Source: a bacterium 1XD21-13
GTDB lineage: Bacteria > Bacillota > Clostridia > Lachnospirales > Lachnospiraceae
NCBI GenBank assembly: GCA_009917555.1
Contig: QZDX01000001.1
Location: forward strand, 1 to 64,000
Reading direction: 5' to 3'
Length of the DNA: 64,000 bases
Shown piece by piece: positions 33,964 to 42,875 of this stretch (positions are counted from its first letter, which is position 1; each line of letters opens with the position of its first letter). Position numbers and translations under genes: made by a program. The notes under the pieces were generated by a model that was given only the letters and a program-made list of their open reading frames with translations, made no database searches and was not told the origin of the DNA.

Positions 33964-35339
33964 AAGAAATGTCATTGGAACAAATTGCCCGCGCCTGCAA
34001 AGGAGTCTATGCAGGTGAGGCTTCCAAAAAGAGCTTGGAGGTATCCGGCGTTGTCATCGACAGCCGGAAGGTGGAGCCTGGGTATCTTTTTGTTGCCATC
34101 AAGGGTGAGCGGGTAGACGGTCACAGCTTTATACCTGCCGTCTTTGCCAAGGGTGCTGCCTGTGTCCTCTGTGAGCAGGCCCCCGATCATCCGGCCGGAC
34201 CCTATATTCTGGTGGAATCCTGCCTGCAGGCCCTGAAAAGCCTGGCGGAATACTACCGCAGCACCCTGTCCATTCCCATCATCGGAATCACAGGCAGCGT
34301 AGGTAAAACCAGCACCAAGGAAATGATTGCGGCCGTACTGGAGCAAAAATATAAGGTATTAAAGACAGAGGGCAATTTTAATAACGAGATTGGCCTTCCC
34401 CTTACCATTTTCCGTATCCGGGAGGAGCATGAGGCGGCCGTACTGGAAATGGGTATCAGTGATTTTGGAGAAATGACCCGCTTAAGCCGTATGGCAAAGC
34501 CCAATGTCTGTGTCATCACCAATATCGGCCTCTGCCACCTGGAAAACCTGAAAGACAGGGAAGGTATCCTAAAGGCCAAGACGGAAATGTTTACAGAAGC
34601 ACAGCCTGGTGCCCAGGTGATCTTAAATGGAGATGATGACAAGCTAATTACGTTAAAGGAAAGCCGTACCCCTACTCCCTGCTTTTTCGGGCTGGATCCT
34701 TCCAATGATCTTTATGGAGAGCAGATTGAAAATCTGGGGCTTGACGGTACACGCTGTACTTTTGTGACGAAAGCCGGCCGTTTTTCCGCTCATATTCCCA
34801 TTCCTGGGCAGCATATGGTTTACAACGCATTGGCCGGCATTGCAGTTGGCCTGGCTCTCAATCTATCTCTGGAGGAAATCAAGGCGGGCATTGAGAGCCT
34901 TACTCCTGTCAGTGGGCGCAACAATCTGATTCACACAGGAAAATGGGATATTTTAGATGACTGCTACAATGCCAATCCGGTTTCCATGTGCGCCTCTCTG
35001 GACGTGCTGAGCTGCGCCCTGGGCCGAAAGGTGGCTATCCTGGGTGATATGGGAGAATTGGGCGAGAACGAAAGGCTGCTCCATTACAATGTAGGCTGCC
35101 ATGCGGCGGACGCAGGTATTGACGCGGTCTTTCTTGTTGGACTGCTGTCTAAAGAGACTGCCCGCGGCATAGAAGCTAAAAATCCGTTTCTGACCTTCCG
35201 GCACTTTGACACAAAGCAGGAGCTCATTGCGGCATTGCCTCTCCTGCTCTCCAAGGGGGATTCCATCCTGGTGAAGGCTTCTCATTTTATGGAGTTTGAG
35301 GAGATTGTGGACTATCTAAGGAAGGCCGGAAATGCCTGA
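33960..35339 (+). CDS. murF: UDP-N-acetylmuramoyl-tripeptide--D-alanyl-D-alanine ligase
   Basis: This 459-residue Mur ligase adds the D-Ala-D-Ala made by the preceding gene to the peptidoglycan precursor. The N-terminal domain includes GVVIDSRKVEPGYLFVAIKG. The P-loop is GITGSVGKTSTKEM near 109, followed by EGNFNNEIGLPLT. The C-terminal domain holds DDCYNANPVSM and ILGDMGELGE. The start overlaps the ddl stop, so the two are translationally coupled. Confidence 0.96.
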   Translation: MKEMSLEQIARACKGVYAGEASKKSLEVSGVVIDSRKVEPGYLFVAIKGERVDGHSFIPAVFAKGAACVLCEQAPDHPAGPYILVESCLQALKSLAEYYRSTLSIPIIGITGSVGKTSTKEMIAAVLEQKYKVLKTEGNFNNEIGLPLTIFRIREEHEAAVLEMGISDFGEMTRLSRMAKPNVCVITNIGLCHLENLKDREGILKAKTEMFTEAQPGAQVILNGDDDKLITLKESRTPTPCFFGLDPSNDLYGEQIENLGLDGTRCTFVTKAGRFSAHIPIPGQHMVYNALAGIAVGLALNLSLEEIKAGIESLTPVSGRNNLIHTGKWDILDDCYNANPVSMCASLDVLSCALGRKVAILGDMGELGENERLLHYNVGCHAADAGIDAVFLVGLLSKETARGIEAKNPFLTFRHFDTKQELIAALPLLLSKGDSILVKASHFMEFEEIVDYLRKAGNA

Positions 35340-35360
35340 CTGCTTTCAGAGGGAATGATC

Positions 35361-36314
35361 ATGAAAAAACTGCGTTTTGGAATCTTAAGCACCTCCTCCA
35401 TCGCCCCGCGTTTTATCAAGGGCGTTCAGGCCACAGAAACCTGCAAGGCTTCTGCCCTGGCCTCCCGAGGCCTTGAAAAAGCCAAAGAAAAAGCGGCCCT
35501 ATGGAACGTTCCAAGGGCCTATGGCAGCTATGAGGAGCTTCTTTGCTCTGACGAGATCGATGTTGCTTATGTGGCAATGATCAACAGTGAGCACTACCAC
35601 TATGCAAGGCTGGCTCTGGAGCAGGGGAAGCATGTGCTCTGCGAAAAGCCCTTTACCCTGAGTGTACAGGAATCCCGGGAGCTGTTTGCCCTTGCAAGGG
35701 AAAAGGGACTTTTTATTATGGAGGCTCAAAAGGTTCTCTTCCTTCCTGTGGTGCAGAAGCTAAAGGAGTTGATTCAGTCCGGTGCCCTGGGTTCTATTAA
35801 AATGGCAGATTTTTCCAGCTCTTTTGATCCTGGTTACAACACTTGGTTTTTTGATCCCGAAAAGGGCGGCGGGCCTCTCTATGGAAATGCCATCTACAGT
35901 CTTCAGCTTATGCAATTTCTATTTGACAGCAGGGTCGTGGACTATACCGGTCTTTGCACCAAAAGTCAGACCAACGTAGAGAATCAGTTTGCCGTCTCCA
36001 TGTTGATGGAAAATGGACTTTTGTTCACAAATAAGACCAGCACTGCTGTCACCACTACCCATGTGGGTTATCTCTATGGGGAAAGGGGATATGTGGAGAT
36101 TCCCGATTACTGGAAGGCCCGCAGAGCCATTGTGCACTACCCAGACAGGCCCCCTGTGGTCCTGGAGTATCCCTGTGAATATGAGCTCATGTATGAAGCC
36201 CTGCATGTGGAGCAATGTATCCGGAATCACTTAACGGAAAGTCCTGTTATGACAGAAGCTATGACAATCCAAGCCATTGAGATTTTGAATGGGATCCATA
36301 ATGCAATTCTTTAG
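35361..36314 (+). CDS. Gfo/Idh/MocA-family oxidoreductase
   Basis: This 317-residue NAD(P)-dependent enzyme has an N-terminal Rossmann fold (LRFGILSTSSIAPRFIKG) and the family signature GKHVLCEKPFTL near 90. The C-terminal beta sheet domain is typical of GFO_IDH_MocA_C. The substrate, probably a sugar or inositol derivative, is unknown. The second ATG (35361) has GAGGG at a suitable distance. An inositol-monophosphatase-like gene lies convergent just downstream. Confidence 0.9.
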   Translation: MKKLRFGILSTSSIAPRFIKGVQATETCKASALASRGLEKAKEKAALWNVPRAYGSYEELLCSDEIDVAYVAMINSEHYHYARLALEQGKHVLCEKPFTLSVQESRELFALAREKGLFIMEAQKVLFLPVVQKLKELIQSGALGSIKMADFSSSFDPGYNTWFFDPEKGGGPLYGNAIYSLQLMQFLFDSRVVDYTGLCTKSQTNVENQFAVSMLMENGLLFTNKTSTAVTTTHVGYLYGERGYVEIPDYWKARRAIVHYPDRPPVVLEYPCEYELMYEALHVEQCIRNHLTESPVMTEAMTIQAIEILNGIHNAIL

Positions 36315-36319
36315 AGTAA

Positions 36320-36370
36320 AACACACCCATTGCTTCGGAAAATCCGAAATTTAATGGGTGTGTTATTTTT
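36320..36370. terminator. Bidirectional terminator
   Basis: AACACACCCATT (36320-36331) pairs perfectly with AATGGGTGTGTT (36353-36364), and ATTTTT follows. It ends both the oxidoreductase gene and the phosphatase gene. Confidence 0.85.
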
Positions 36371-37154
36371 AGTCAAGAATTTTACTATCCAAAATCTCCT
36401 GATGTGCCTTAGGCGTTCCCGTAAGAACGGAAACTCCCGTTGTCAATCCCAATTCATTTCCATCCCAGCCTGTAATCATGCCGCCTGCCTCTGTCAGAAT
36501 TACCGAGGCCGCTGCGTAATCCCATACGCAAAGCCTGGGCGAAAGATACGCCGCACTTCGTCCACAGGCTACATAGCAGATACTAAGAGCCGCTGATCCA
36601 ACACTTCTCATATCCATGCAGAGATAAGACAATTTCAGCAAACGTTCAAAGCTCTCTTTTCGGATCTCCGGTGTATATGGCGCCGTATCCATACAGAGTA
36701 CACCCTCCGAAAGCCGGTGATCCGCGAGCTTGATAGGCTTCCCGTTGAGAAATGCTCCTCCTCCTCTTCTCGCTGCAAACAGCTCTTCCCTATATGGATT
36801 ATAGACTACGCCGATTTCCGCCCTTCCCCGCTCTGCCAATCCTACACAAATCCCGCAAACCGGAAAGCCGCAGATAAAATTTGTAGTGCCGTCTATGGGA
36901 TCAATGATAAAAGTCTTGCCCTCTGCAATTCTCCCCTCGGAATATCCATCCTCCTCTCCTATAAAGGACGCATCCGGCACAAGGGCTGTGAGCCTCTCAA
37001 TCAGAAATTTTTGAACCATGGAATCATATTTTGTAACAAAATTAGCCGCCCCCTCTTTTGCCTTCACTTCCTCCACAGAATGGCTGGATCGGATCAGCTC
37101 TCCCGCTTCCCTGACAGCCTCACAAATTTGTTCCAATAGTGCTTCCGTTTTCAT
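36369..37154 (-). CDS. Inositol monophosphatase family protein
   Basis: This 261-residue Mg-dependent phosphatase has the three metal-binding motifs of the family: GEEDGYS near 67, IDPIDGTTNFICGFP near 86 and WDYAAASVILTEAGG near 208. It could act on inositol phosphate, fructose bisphosphate or PAP; the sequence does not decide this. It ends at the shared terminator. Confidence 0.92.
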   Translation of the reverse strand: MKTEALLEQICEAVREAGELIRSSHSVEEVKAKEGAANFVTKYDSMVQKFLIERLTALVPDASFIGEEDGYSEGRIAEGKTFIIDPIDGTTNFICGFPVCGICVGLAERGRAEIGVVYNPYREELFAARRGGGAFLNGKPIKLADHRLSEGVLCMDTAPYTPEIRKESFERLLKLSYLCMDMRSVGSAALSICYVACGRSAAYLSPRLCVWDYAAASVILTEAGGMITGWDGNELGLTTGVSVLTGTPKAHQEILDSKILD

Positions 37155-37188
37155 AAAATCCTCCTAATTAAAGTCGCTGTGCAGCTTT

Positions 37189-37986
37189 CTATAAGTGCCG
37201 CAGAATATGGTCCTCCGGTAAGGGATGTCCGTTTTTCAGCTCCATGGGCTTCATGCCGGTTACTCTCTGAAATACACGGCTGAAATATTTGGAATCATTA
37301 TACCCTATGGCATAGGCAATTTCATACACCTTTTTATCCGTATTTTGAAGATATTCCACCGCCGCCCGGATTCGGTAAAAGGTCAGCATCTCCAAAAAGG
37401 TATAGCCTGTCCGGTTTTTAAAAAGCTTGCCCAAGTAGCTGTCACTGATAAACAGAGCATCAGCCACACTTTTCAAGGTCAGGTTTTCCCGATAGCGTTC
37501 TTTCAAGATTTCCTTGGCCCGATCCAAATATTTATCCTGGATATTCCTTGCATCCATGGAGTATTCCTTTTCCTCCTCCTGGTACTTAGCCAGTCTCCGG
37601 TTCATCACCCGCTTGCGGCGAACCTTCTGGGCAGCCTGCTCCATGACCATCCTAAGCTCTTCATCATCCACCGGCTTTAACAGATATTCCTGGACATCCA
37701 AATGAATTGCCTGCTTTACAAGTGCAAACTCATCGTAGCCTGACAAAATAATATATTCACAGGATGCCTGCCCACGAAGCTGTTCTATCATCTCCAGACC
37801 GCTCATCTTAGGCATCTTTACATCTGTAATCACAATATCCGGTTTGAGTTCAAGGATTTTCTTCATCCCGTTCTCTCCGTCTGCGGCCTCACCTACAACC
37901 TCCATCCCCCACTCCTGCCAGGGTGTTGTCAGACGCAGTCCCTCGCGTATCAGATCCTCATCCTCTATTAAAAGTACCCTTATCAT
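37189..37986 (-). CDS. YesN-type response regulator with AraC HTH
   Basis: This 265-residue protein has a receiver with acidic pair EDEDL and phospho-acceptor in DIVITDVKMPKMSG (about D54), a linker with coiled coil, and an AraC-type double HTH at about 155-250 (LTLKSVADALFISDSYLGKL, then EIAYAIGYNDSKYFSRVFQR). It pairs with the YesM-type kinase upstream and probably controls the adjacent ABC transporter. A part copy of the intergenic repeat described at 38006 lies just after its stop. Confidence 0.92.
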   Translation of the reverse strand: MIRVLLIEDEDLIREGLRLTTPWQEWGMEVVGEAADGENGMKKILELKPDIVITDVKMPKMSGLEMIEQLRGQASCEYIILSGYDEFALVKQAIHLDVQEYLLKPVDDEELRMVMEQAAQKVRRKRVMNRRLAKYQEEEKEYSMDARNIQDKYLDRAKEILKERYRENLTLKSVADALFISDSYLGKLFKNRTGYTFLEMLTFYRIRAAVEYLQNTDKKVYEIAYAIGYNDSKYFSRVFQRVTGMKPMELKNGHPLPEDHILRHL

Positions 37987-38005
37987 CCTATCCTCTCCTA
38001 TTAAA

Positions 38006-38202
38006 GTCGCTGCGCGACGGCACTAAAGGGTAAAGTCGCTTCGACACACATGTAGTGAGAGAAACTTTCATTCGAAAGGGCTCTCATGAAAGTTCCTCTC
38101 GTGCGCCTTTGCGACTTTACCCAGTCGCTGCGCGACGGCACTAAAGGGTAAAGTCGCTTCGACACAGCGCTAAAGGGTAAAGTCACTTCGGCACACATGT
38201 AA
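38006..38202. repeat. Mosaic intergenic repeat array
   Basis: A 43-bp unit starting GTCGCTGCGCGACGGCACTA occurs identically at 38006-38048 and 38124-38166. A third, diverged part copy is at 38167-38202, an inverted GGGTAAAGTCGC piece is at 38112-38123, and a 15-bp imperfect inverted repeat lies at about 38056-38100. A short relative (TTAAAGTCGCTG) is at 37169-37180. The array is inside the gap between the response regulator and its kinase and supplies the last codons of the kinase. Confidence 0.85.
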
Positions 38203-39946
38203 TATTTGAGGGCTTCTCCACTGCCCGCAAAACCAGAGTTACTACAGTGCCCTTACCAGGGCAGCTCTCTACTCTTAACCCACAGCTTTCATCCCCAAAA
38301 AGCCTTGCTCTGCGCTGCACATTATTTAAACCGATATGGTGCATTCCCTCCTGCTTGAATTCCAACACATGCTCTAGTTCCTGTTTACTCATGCCAATTC
38401 CATCATCCTCAATCCGGAATACCACAAAGCCGCTGCCAAAAGTCGTATCCCCCCTTTTTTGTCTACGCCTTCCTTCAATCCAAATCTGGCAGACCTCCGT
38501 TGCCCCAGCAAATCCGTGCACAATGGCATTTTCCACAATAGGCTGCAGCACCAGCTTCGGTATGTAAAGTCCCATCAATTCCTCTTCAATCTCCACCTTC
38601 AAAGAAAGCCTGTCCCCATAATGCTTTTTTTGAATTTCCACAAAGGAACGGATGATCTCCATCTCATAGGATATCTCTACCAGGTCGCTTTTTGTATTCA
38701 TCACCCTCCGGAGCACCCTTCCCAAATGCACCGTAATGTCCACAATCTCCTGATTTTTCCCCAGCTTGGCATTCCATTTGATTAAATCCAGCGTATTATA
38801 AAGAAAATGCGGGTTCATCTGAAGGCTTAAGGATCGCGTTTCCGCAATCCACAGGCTGTGCTTCTCCTCCTCAATCCGCGCCAGAAGCTCCTCCACACGG
38901 CCTGTCATGGAATCAAAGGCTTTGCCTAGCTGGCCAATCTCATCCATCCGTTCAAAATTCAGGCGCACGGACAAATCCCCCTCTTCTACCTTTCCCATAG
39001 TTTCAATCATTTCCTCAATGGGATCACTGACCGTTTTTGCCAGACGCCGGGAAAAAATCAGCGCCAAAAGCACGCTCACCAGGACACCCACCGTCATGGC
39101 CCAGAGCAGAGGCTTCATAATAATGGAGAGAGTTCCGGAGGGAATCTCCTGCATAATGGTAAGCCCCGTAAGCTCGCTCCTGCTAAAGGCATAATTCTCC
39201 TCCGTCATTCCCCTGGTACCCTTCATATCCCGGAAAAACCCATAAGCTCCGGCCTTTCCAAGGCCTTCAAAGGTCATTCCCTTGGAGTGATAAATCACAG
39301 AAGCGCTTTTATTTACAATCAGGGTACCGGTATTATACTGATCCGTGCCCTCCTTTACGATGGCATCCAGGGTGCTTCTGGGGATCTCCACCAGAAGATA
39401 GCCCAGGATCTCTCCCTCCTCCCCCCGGCAGGCTTTCGCCATGCAGATCCGATCCTCCGGATTTAAAAGAGCATCCTTTGCCATGGCATAGAGGGCCACC
39501 CCGTCCGAAAGCCTTGCTTTTCGAAAGATGCCCCAGTTTGGAAATTCTTTATTCAGATTTTCCATGGTATCCTTTGATGTGGAGACGCATACCCGATCCG
39601 ACAGGCGTATGGCACTGATGGTGATCCTCTGGGCATAGCTATTCCGCAGCATATAAAGCTCCTGCATAAGCATGTTTACATCCCGTGTCTCACCGTTCAT
39701 AAAGGAAACGGCTTCCTCGTCAGATTCCATTTCCAAAAGCATTTCTCTGTAATTCTGTACCGTATTCTCCACGGCCATGCGGATACGCTCTGCGGTCACC
39801 TGGCAGGTTTCCTTTAAATTGGTCTGGTACAGGCCGTAAAAGACGCCTCCCGTCACAAACCCCATAATCAGGACAAATACCAGGCAGACCGCAAACATGG
39901 ATGTAAATATACGGTAAAAATAACTTTCTTTTATTTTTTTATGCAT
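38183..39946 (-). CDS. YesM-type sensor histidine kinase
   Basis: This 587-residue membrane kinase has two transmembrane helices (about 13-35 and 283-305) around an extracellular sensor domain. A HAMP segment (SDPIEEMIETMGKVEEGDLS), the His-kinase box LSLQMNPHFLYNTLDLIKW and an ATPase with PIVENAIVHGF and GIGMSKQELEHVL follow. The final residues ITCVPK and the stop lie within the intergenic repeat, so the natural C-terminus may have been altered slightly. It is the partner of the YesN-type regulator 196 bp downstream. Confidence 0.92.
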   Translation of the reverse strand: MHKKIKESYFYRIFTSMFAVCLVFVLIMGFVTGGVFYGLYQTNLKETCQVTAERIRMAVENTVQNYREMLLEMESDEEAVSFMNGETRDVNMLMQELYMLRNSYAQRITISAIRLSDRVCVSTSKDTMENLNKEFPNWGIFRKARLSDGVALYAMAKDALLNPEDRICMAKACRGEEGEILGYLLVEIPRSTLDAIVKEGTDQYNTGTLIVNKSASVIYHSKGMTFEGLGKAGAYGFFRDMKGTRGMTEENYAFSRSELTGLTIMQEIPSGTLSIIMKPLLWAMTVGVLVSVLLALIFSRRLAKTVSDPIEEMIETMGKVEEGDLSVRLNFERMDEIGQLGKAFDSMTGRVEELLARIEEEKHSLWIAETRSLSLQMNPHFLYNTLDLIKWNAKLGKNQEIVDITVHLGRVLRRVMNTKSDLVEISYEMEIIRSFVEIQKKHYGDRLSLKVEIEEELMGLYIPKLVLQPIVENAIVHGFAGATEVCQIWIEGRRRQKRGDTTFGSGFVVFRIEDDGIGMSKQELEHVLEFKQEGMHHIGLNNVQRRARLFGDESCGLRVESCPGKGTVVTLVLRAVEKPSNITCVPK

Positions 39947-40018
39947 ATCTCAGGCTCCGCTTTCATGGATTGACTTCCATTATATGATCCCTGAAATACC
40001 ATTTCAACGCTTTCCGTT

Positions 40019-41695
40019 TTAAACCACGCTCTTTCCGCCGGAAATCTTGTGGAATACCAGCAGGCAGACAATTGTTGCAAGGGTTAGGATTGTGGACAGG
40101 GCCGCCGCCTGACCGTACGCGTCATTGTTTACACAGTTAAAGATTGCAACCGGAATGGTAATGGTCTTTCCGGTATAAAGGATCAATGTGGCACTTAAGG
40201 TATTGATAACGCTGATCAGACTTAACACGGCTCCTGAAATAACCCCCGGAATCATCAGCGGAACAGTCGTCTTAAAAAAGGTCTTCATGGGCGGCACGCT
40301 CAGGCTGATGGACGCCTCCTCCACGGATTTGTCAATCTGGTATAGAATTCCCACGCTGGAACGCATGGTGTAGGGAAGCTTCCGGATAACAAAGGATAAA
40401 ATAATAATCCACATGCTTCCTGTCAAAAGCAAAGGCCCCTGATTAAAGGATACGGTCAGACAGATACCGAGAACCGCTCCCGGAATTACGTAGGGGAACA
40501 TTAAGAGCAGGTCAATGAGATTTGCCGTAAAGCCCTTTCTCCGCACAATCAGGTAGGATCCCAGAAGTCCCAGCAGCACAATGATTGCCAGGGCAATAAA
40601 GCCAAACAGGAAAGTATTGGTAATACTCTTCCCCAGCTTATCTACCACATTCCGGTAACTGTCCAGGCTGAATCCCGAAACAAAAAGCGGGCCGTTTGTC
40701 TTCAAGAAGGATTGAATGGTCACCGTAATCTGCGGAAGCACGGAAAGGAATGATACCAAAAATACCACTGCCGTCGCCAGGATCTTCTTTGGCACCGGAA
40801 GCTCCACTACGTTTGGCGGGCGCAGGCTGGTCATATTGTAGCTCTTGCTGTCCACAAAGCGCTTTTGTACAAAGAGTACCGCCAAAGCAATCACAATAAT
40901 AATAACGCTGAGGGCACTGGCAAAGCTGGTGTCCGTTCCCACTTCATTTAAAAATTCTTTGTAAATAATAACCGGAAGGGTGTTGTACCCCTCGCCAATC
41001 AGACGCGGCGTACCAAAATCTGCCAGCGCCGTCATAAATACCATCAGGGCTGCTGACAGGATCGTAGGCGTAATCACCGGAAATGTGACCTTCAGTATTC
41101 TTCGAATGCCGGATACGCCCAGGTTCTCACTGGCCTCCTCCAAAGATGCGTCAATACTTCCCAGGGCACCGGAGACATAGAGATAAACCATTGGATACAG
41201 CTTTAGGGTAAATACCAGAACGATCCCTTTAAATCCATAGATCTCACCTAGTTCAATTCCCACTGATGCCAGCAGCTTGGTTATAAAGCCGGCACGTCCA
41301 AGGAGAGTAATCCACGCATACGCGCCGATAAATGGCGGCGAGAGCATGGATAGTACTACCATTACATAAATCACCCGTTTCAGGTATAAATTGTACCGGG
41401 TTCCTATGTAAGCCAGGGGTACGCCCAAGCAGGTGGCCAGAATCGTAACCACGGTACTGATCACCAGGCTGTTTCGCAGCGCTTCCTTATAATAGCGTTT
41501 TTCAAAAAATTTCAGGTAATTTTCCAATGTAAACGCATTGGTCTCGGCATTGTGAAAGCTCTGCACAATCAAGTTCAAAAAGGGATATACGATAAACAGC
41601 AGACATACAATCACTATCAAAAGGCTGACAATCGTCCAAAAATCAAATTTGTCTACATGAAAGCGTTCATACAGATTCTTCTTTGCTTTTTCCAT
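40019..41695 (-). CDS. ABC transporter permease, ferric-iron type (two permease domains)
   Basis: This 558-residue membrane protein has about 12 helices and two BPD_transp_1 domains. The EAA loops are SLEEASENLGVSGIRRIL near 185 and SVEEASISLSVPPMKTFF near 440. A fused permease of this kind is typical for FbpB/AfuB-type systems. It lies 19 bp after the ATPase gene and completes the importer with the binding protein. The kinase and regulator downstream on the same strand may sense its substrate. Confidence 0.9.
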   Translation of the reverse strand: MEKAKKNLYERFHVDKFDFWTIVSLLIVIVCLLFIVYPFLNLIVQSFHNAETNAFTLENYLKFFEKRYYKEALRNSLVISTVVTILATCLGVPLAYIGTRYNLYLKRVIYVMVVLSMLSPPFIGAYAWITLLGRAGFITKLLASVGIELGEIYGFKGIVLVFTLKLYPMVYLYVSGALGSIDASLEEASENLGVSGIRRILKVTFPVITPTILSAALMVFMTALADFGTPRLIGEGYNTLPVIIYKEFLNEVGTDTSFASALSVIIIVIALAVLFVQKRFVDSKSYNMTSLRPPNVVELPVPKKILATAVVFLVSFLSVLPQITVTIQSFLKTNGPLFVSGFSLDSYRNVVDKLGKSITNTFLFGFIALAIIVLLGLLGSYLIVRRKGFTANLIDLLLMFPYVIPGAVLGICLTVSFNQGPLLLTGSMWIIILSFVIRKLPYTMRSSVGILYQIDKSVEEASISLSVPPMKTFFKTTVPLMIPGVISGAVLSLISVINTLSATLILYTGKTITIPVAIFNCVNNDAYGQAAALSTILTLATIVCLLVFHKISGGKSVV

Positions 41696-41714
41696 CTCTG
41701 ACTCCTTTCCCCTA

Positions 41715-42788
41715 CTATATCATAAGTGACTTTTCCGTCTTAGCGTCAAAGATGCTGATGCGGTTCTCCACCAGGTTCAGACTCACCGGATCGCCGGACC
41801 TGCGCACATTGTCCATACGGTCGGTATATTCGTTAATCTCAATTGTCTGATGATTCTCCAACTCAATCTCATAATTCATAAAATCACCCAGGAAAGTCGC
41901 CAGTGTAATGGTTCCCTGAAGCTCTCCCTCCTTAGGCTCATCCAGCAGCACATATTCCGGCCGAATAGATACCTTAACCTCTCCCTCAAAGTCTTTATTC
42001 ATGGGAAGGGATATTTTCTTCTTTCCAAGAACCGTCACCTCTCCGTTCTTCGCCGTACCATCCAGAAAGCCAGAGGTCCCGATAAAGTTTGCCACAAACA
42101 TATTAGCCGGCTTCGTATAAATCTCTTTCGGCTCTCCTACCTGTTCCACCTGCCCGTCATGAATTACCGCGATGCGATCCGAGATAGACAATGCCTCCTC
42201 TTGATCATGGGTTACATAGATGGTCGTAATATTGAGCTGCTTCTGGATCTTTTTGATCCCTGTGCGCATGGTGACGCGCAGCTTTGCGTCCAGGTTACAC
42301 AACGGTTCATCCATCAGCAGCACATCGGGATGGATGACGATAGCGCGGGCCAGCGCAACCCTCTGCTGTTGTCCTCCTGAGAGCTGACTGGGCATCCGAT
42401 CCTTCAGGTTGTCAATCTGCATCATCTTCATGGCTTCCATCGCCCGCTCTTCCAGTTCCTGACCCTTGATCTTTCTGGCCCGCAGTCCGTAAGCCACATT
42501 TTCTTTCACCGTCATGTGGGGGAAGATCGCGTAATTCTGAAACACCATTCCGATATTCCGCTTATCTGCCGGAATATGATTGATCACCTTTTCATTAAAA
42601 TAGATGGTTCCGTCATCAATGGGATTGAATCCTGCAATCATCCGCAGCAATGTGGTCTTTCCACAACCAGACGGTCCAAGAAGGGTGAAAAATTCTCCCT
42701 CGTTAATATCCAGGCTGATATGGTCGCATGCCTTAAAGTCTCCATACACCTTTGTAGCGCCTTCAATTTTTACTCTCTGACTACTCAT
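41715..42788 (-). CDS. ABC transporter ATP-binding protein (FbpC/PotA type)
   Basis: This 357-residue ATPase has Walker A GPSGCGKTT near 39, the signature LSGGQQQRVALARAI near 137, Walker B LLMDEPLCNLDAKLR near 157 and the His switch YVTHDQEE. A C-terminal TOBE domain occupies about 240-350. It powers the fused permease encoded directly downstream. A stem-loop separates it from the binding-protein gene upstream. Confidence 0.93.
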   Translation of the reverse strand: MSSQRVKIEGATKVYGDFKACDHISLDINEGEFFTLLGPSGCGKTTLLRMIAGFNPIDDGTIYFNEKVINHIPADKRNIGMVFQNYAIFPHMTVKENVAYGLRARKIKGQELEERAMEAMKMMQIDNLKDRMPSQLSGGQQQRVALARAIVIHPDVLLMDEPLCNLDAKLRVTMRTGIKKIQKQLNITTIYVTHDQEEALSISDRIAVIHDGQVEQVGEPKEIYTKPANMFVANFIGTSGFLDGTAKNGEVTVLGKKKISLPMNKDFEGEVKVSIRPEYVLLDEPKEGELQGTITLATFLGDFMNYEIELENHQTIEINEYTDRMDNVRRSGDPVSLNLVENRISIFDAKTEKSLMI

Positions 42789-42832
42789 TCTTTTCCCTCC
42801 AAAGAAATTTCCTTATGCGCCCCTGTGCACAA

Positions 42833-42860
42833 AAGGGACGGCGTCCAGGCGCCGCCCCTT
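42833..42860 (-). terminator. Intercistronic stem-loop between binding-protein and ATPase genes
   Basis: An 11-bp GC-rich stem (42833-42843 with 42850-42860, one G-U pair) has a 6-nt loop, and on the minus strand TTTTG follows. Partial termination here would yield more binding protein than transporter, a common arrangement in ABC operons. Confidence 0.65.
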
Positions 42861-42875
42861 CTAATTCATACACTC

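Noticed and set aside
38001-38198. 65-residue minus-strand frame with repeated peptide segments
   Set aside because: It is encoded entirely by the intergenic repeat units, and the repeated peptides simply reflect the DNA repeat.
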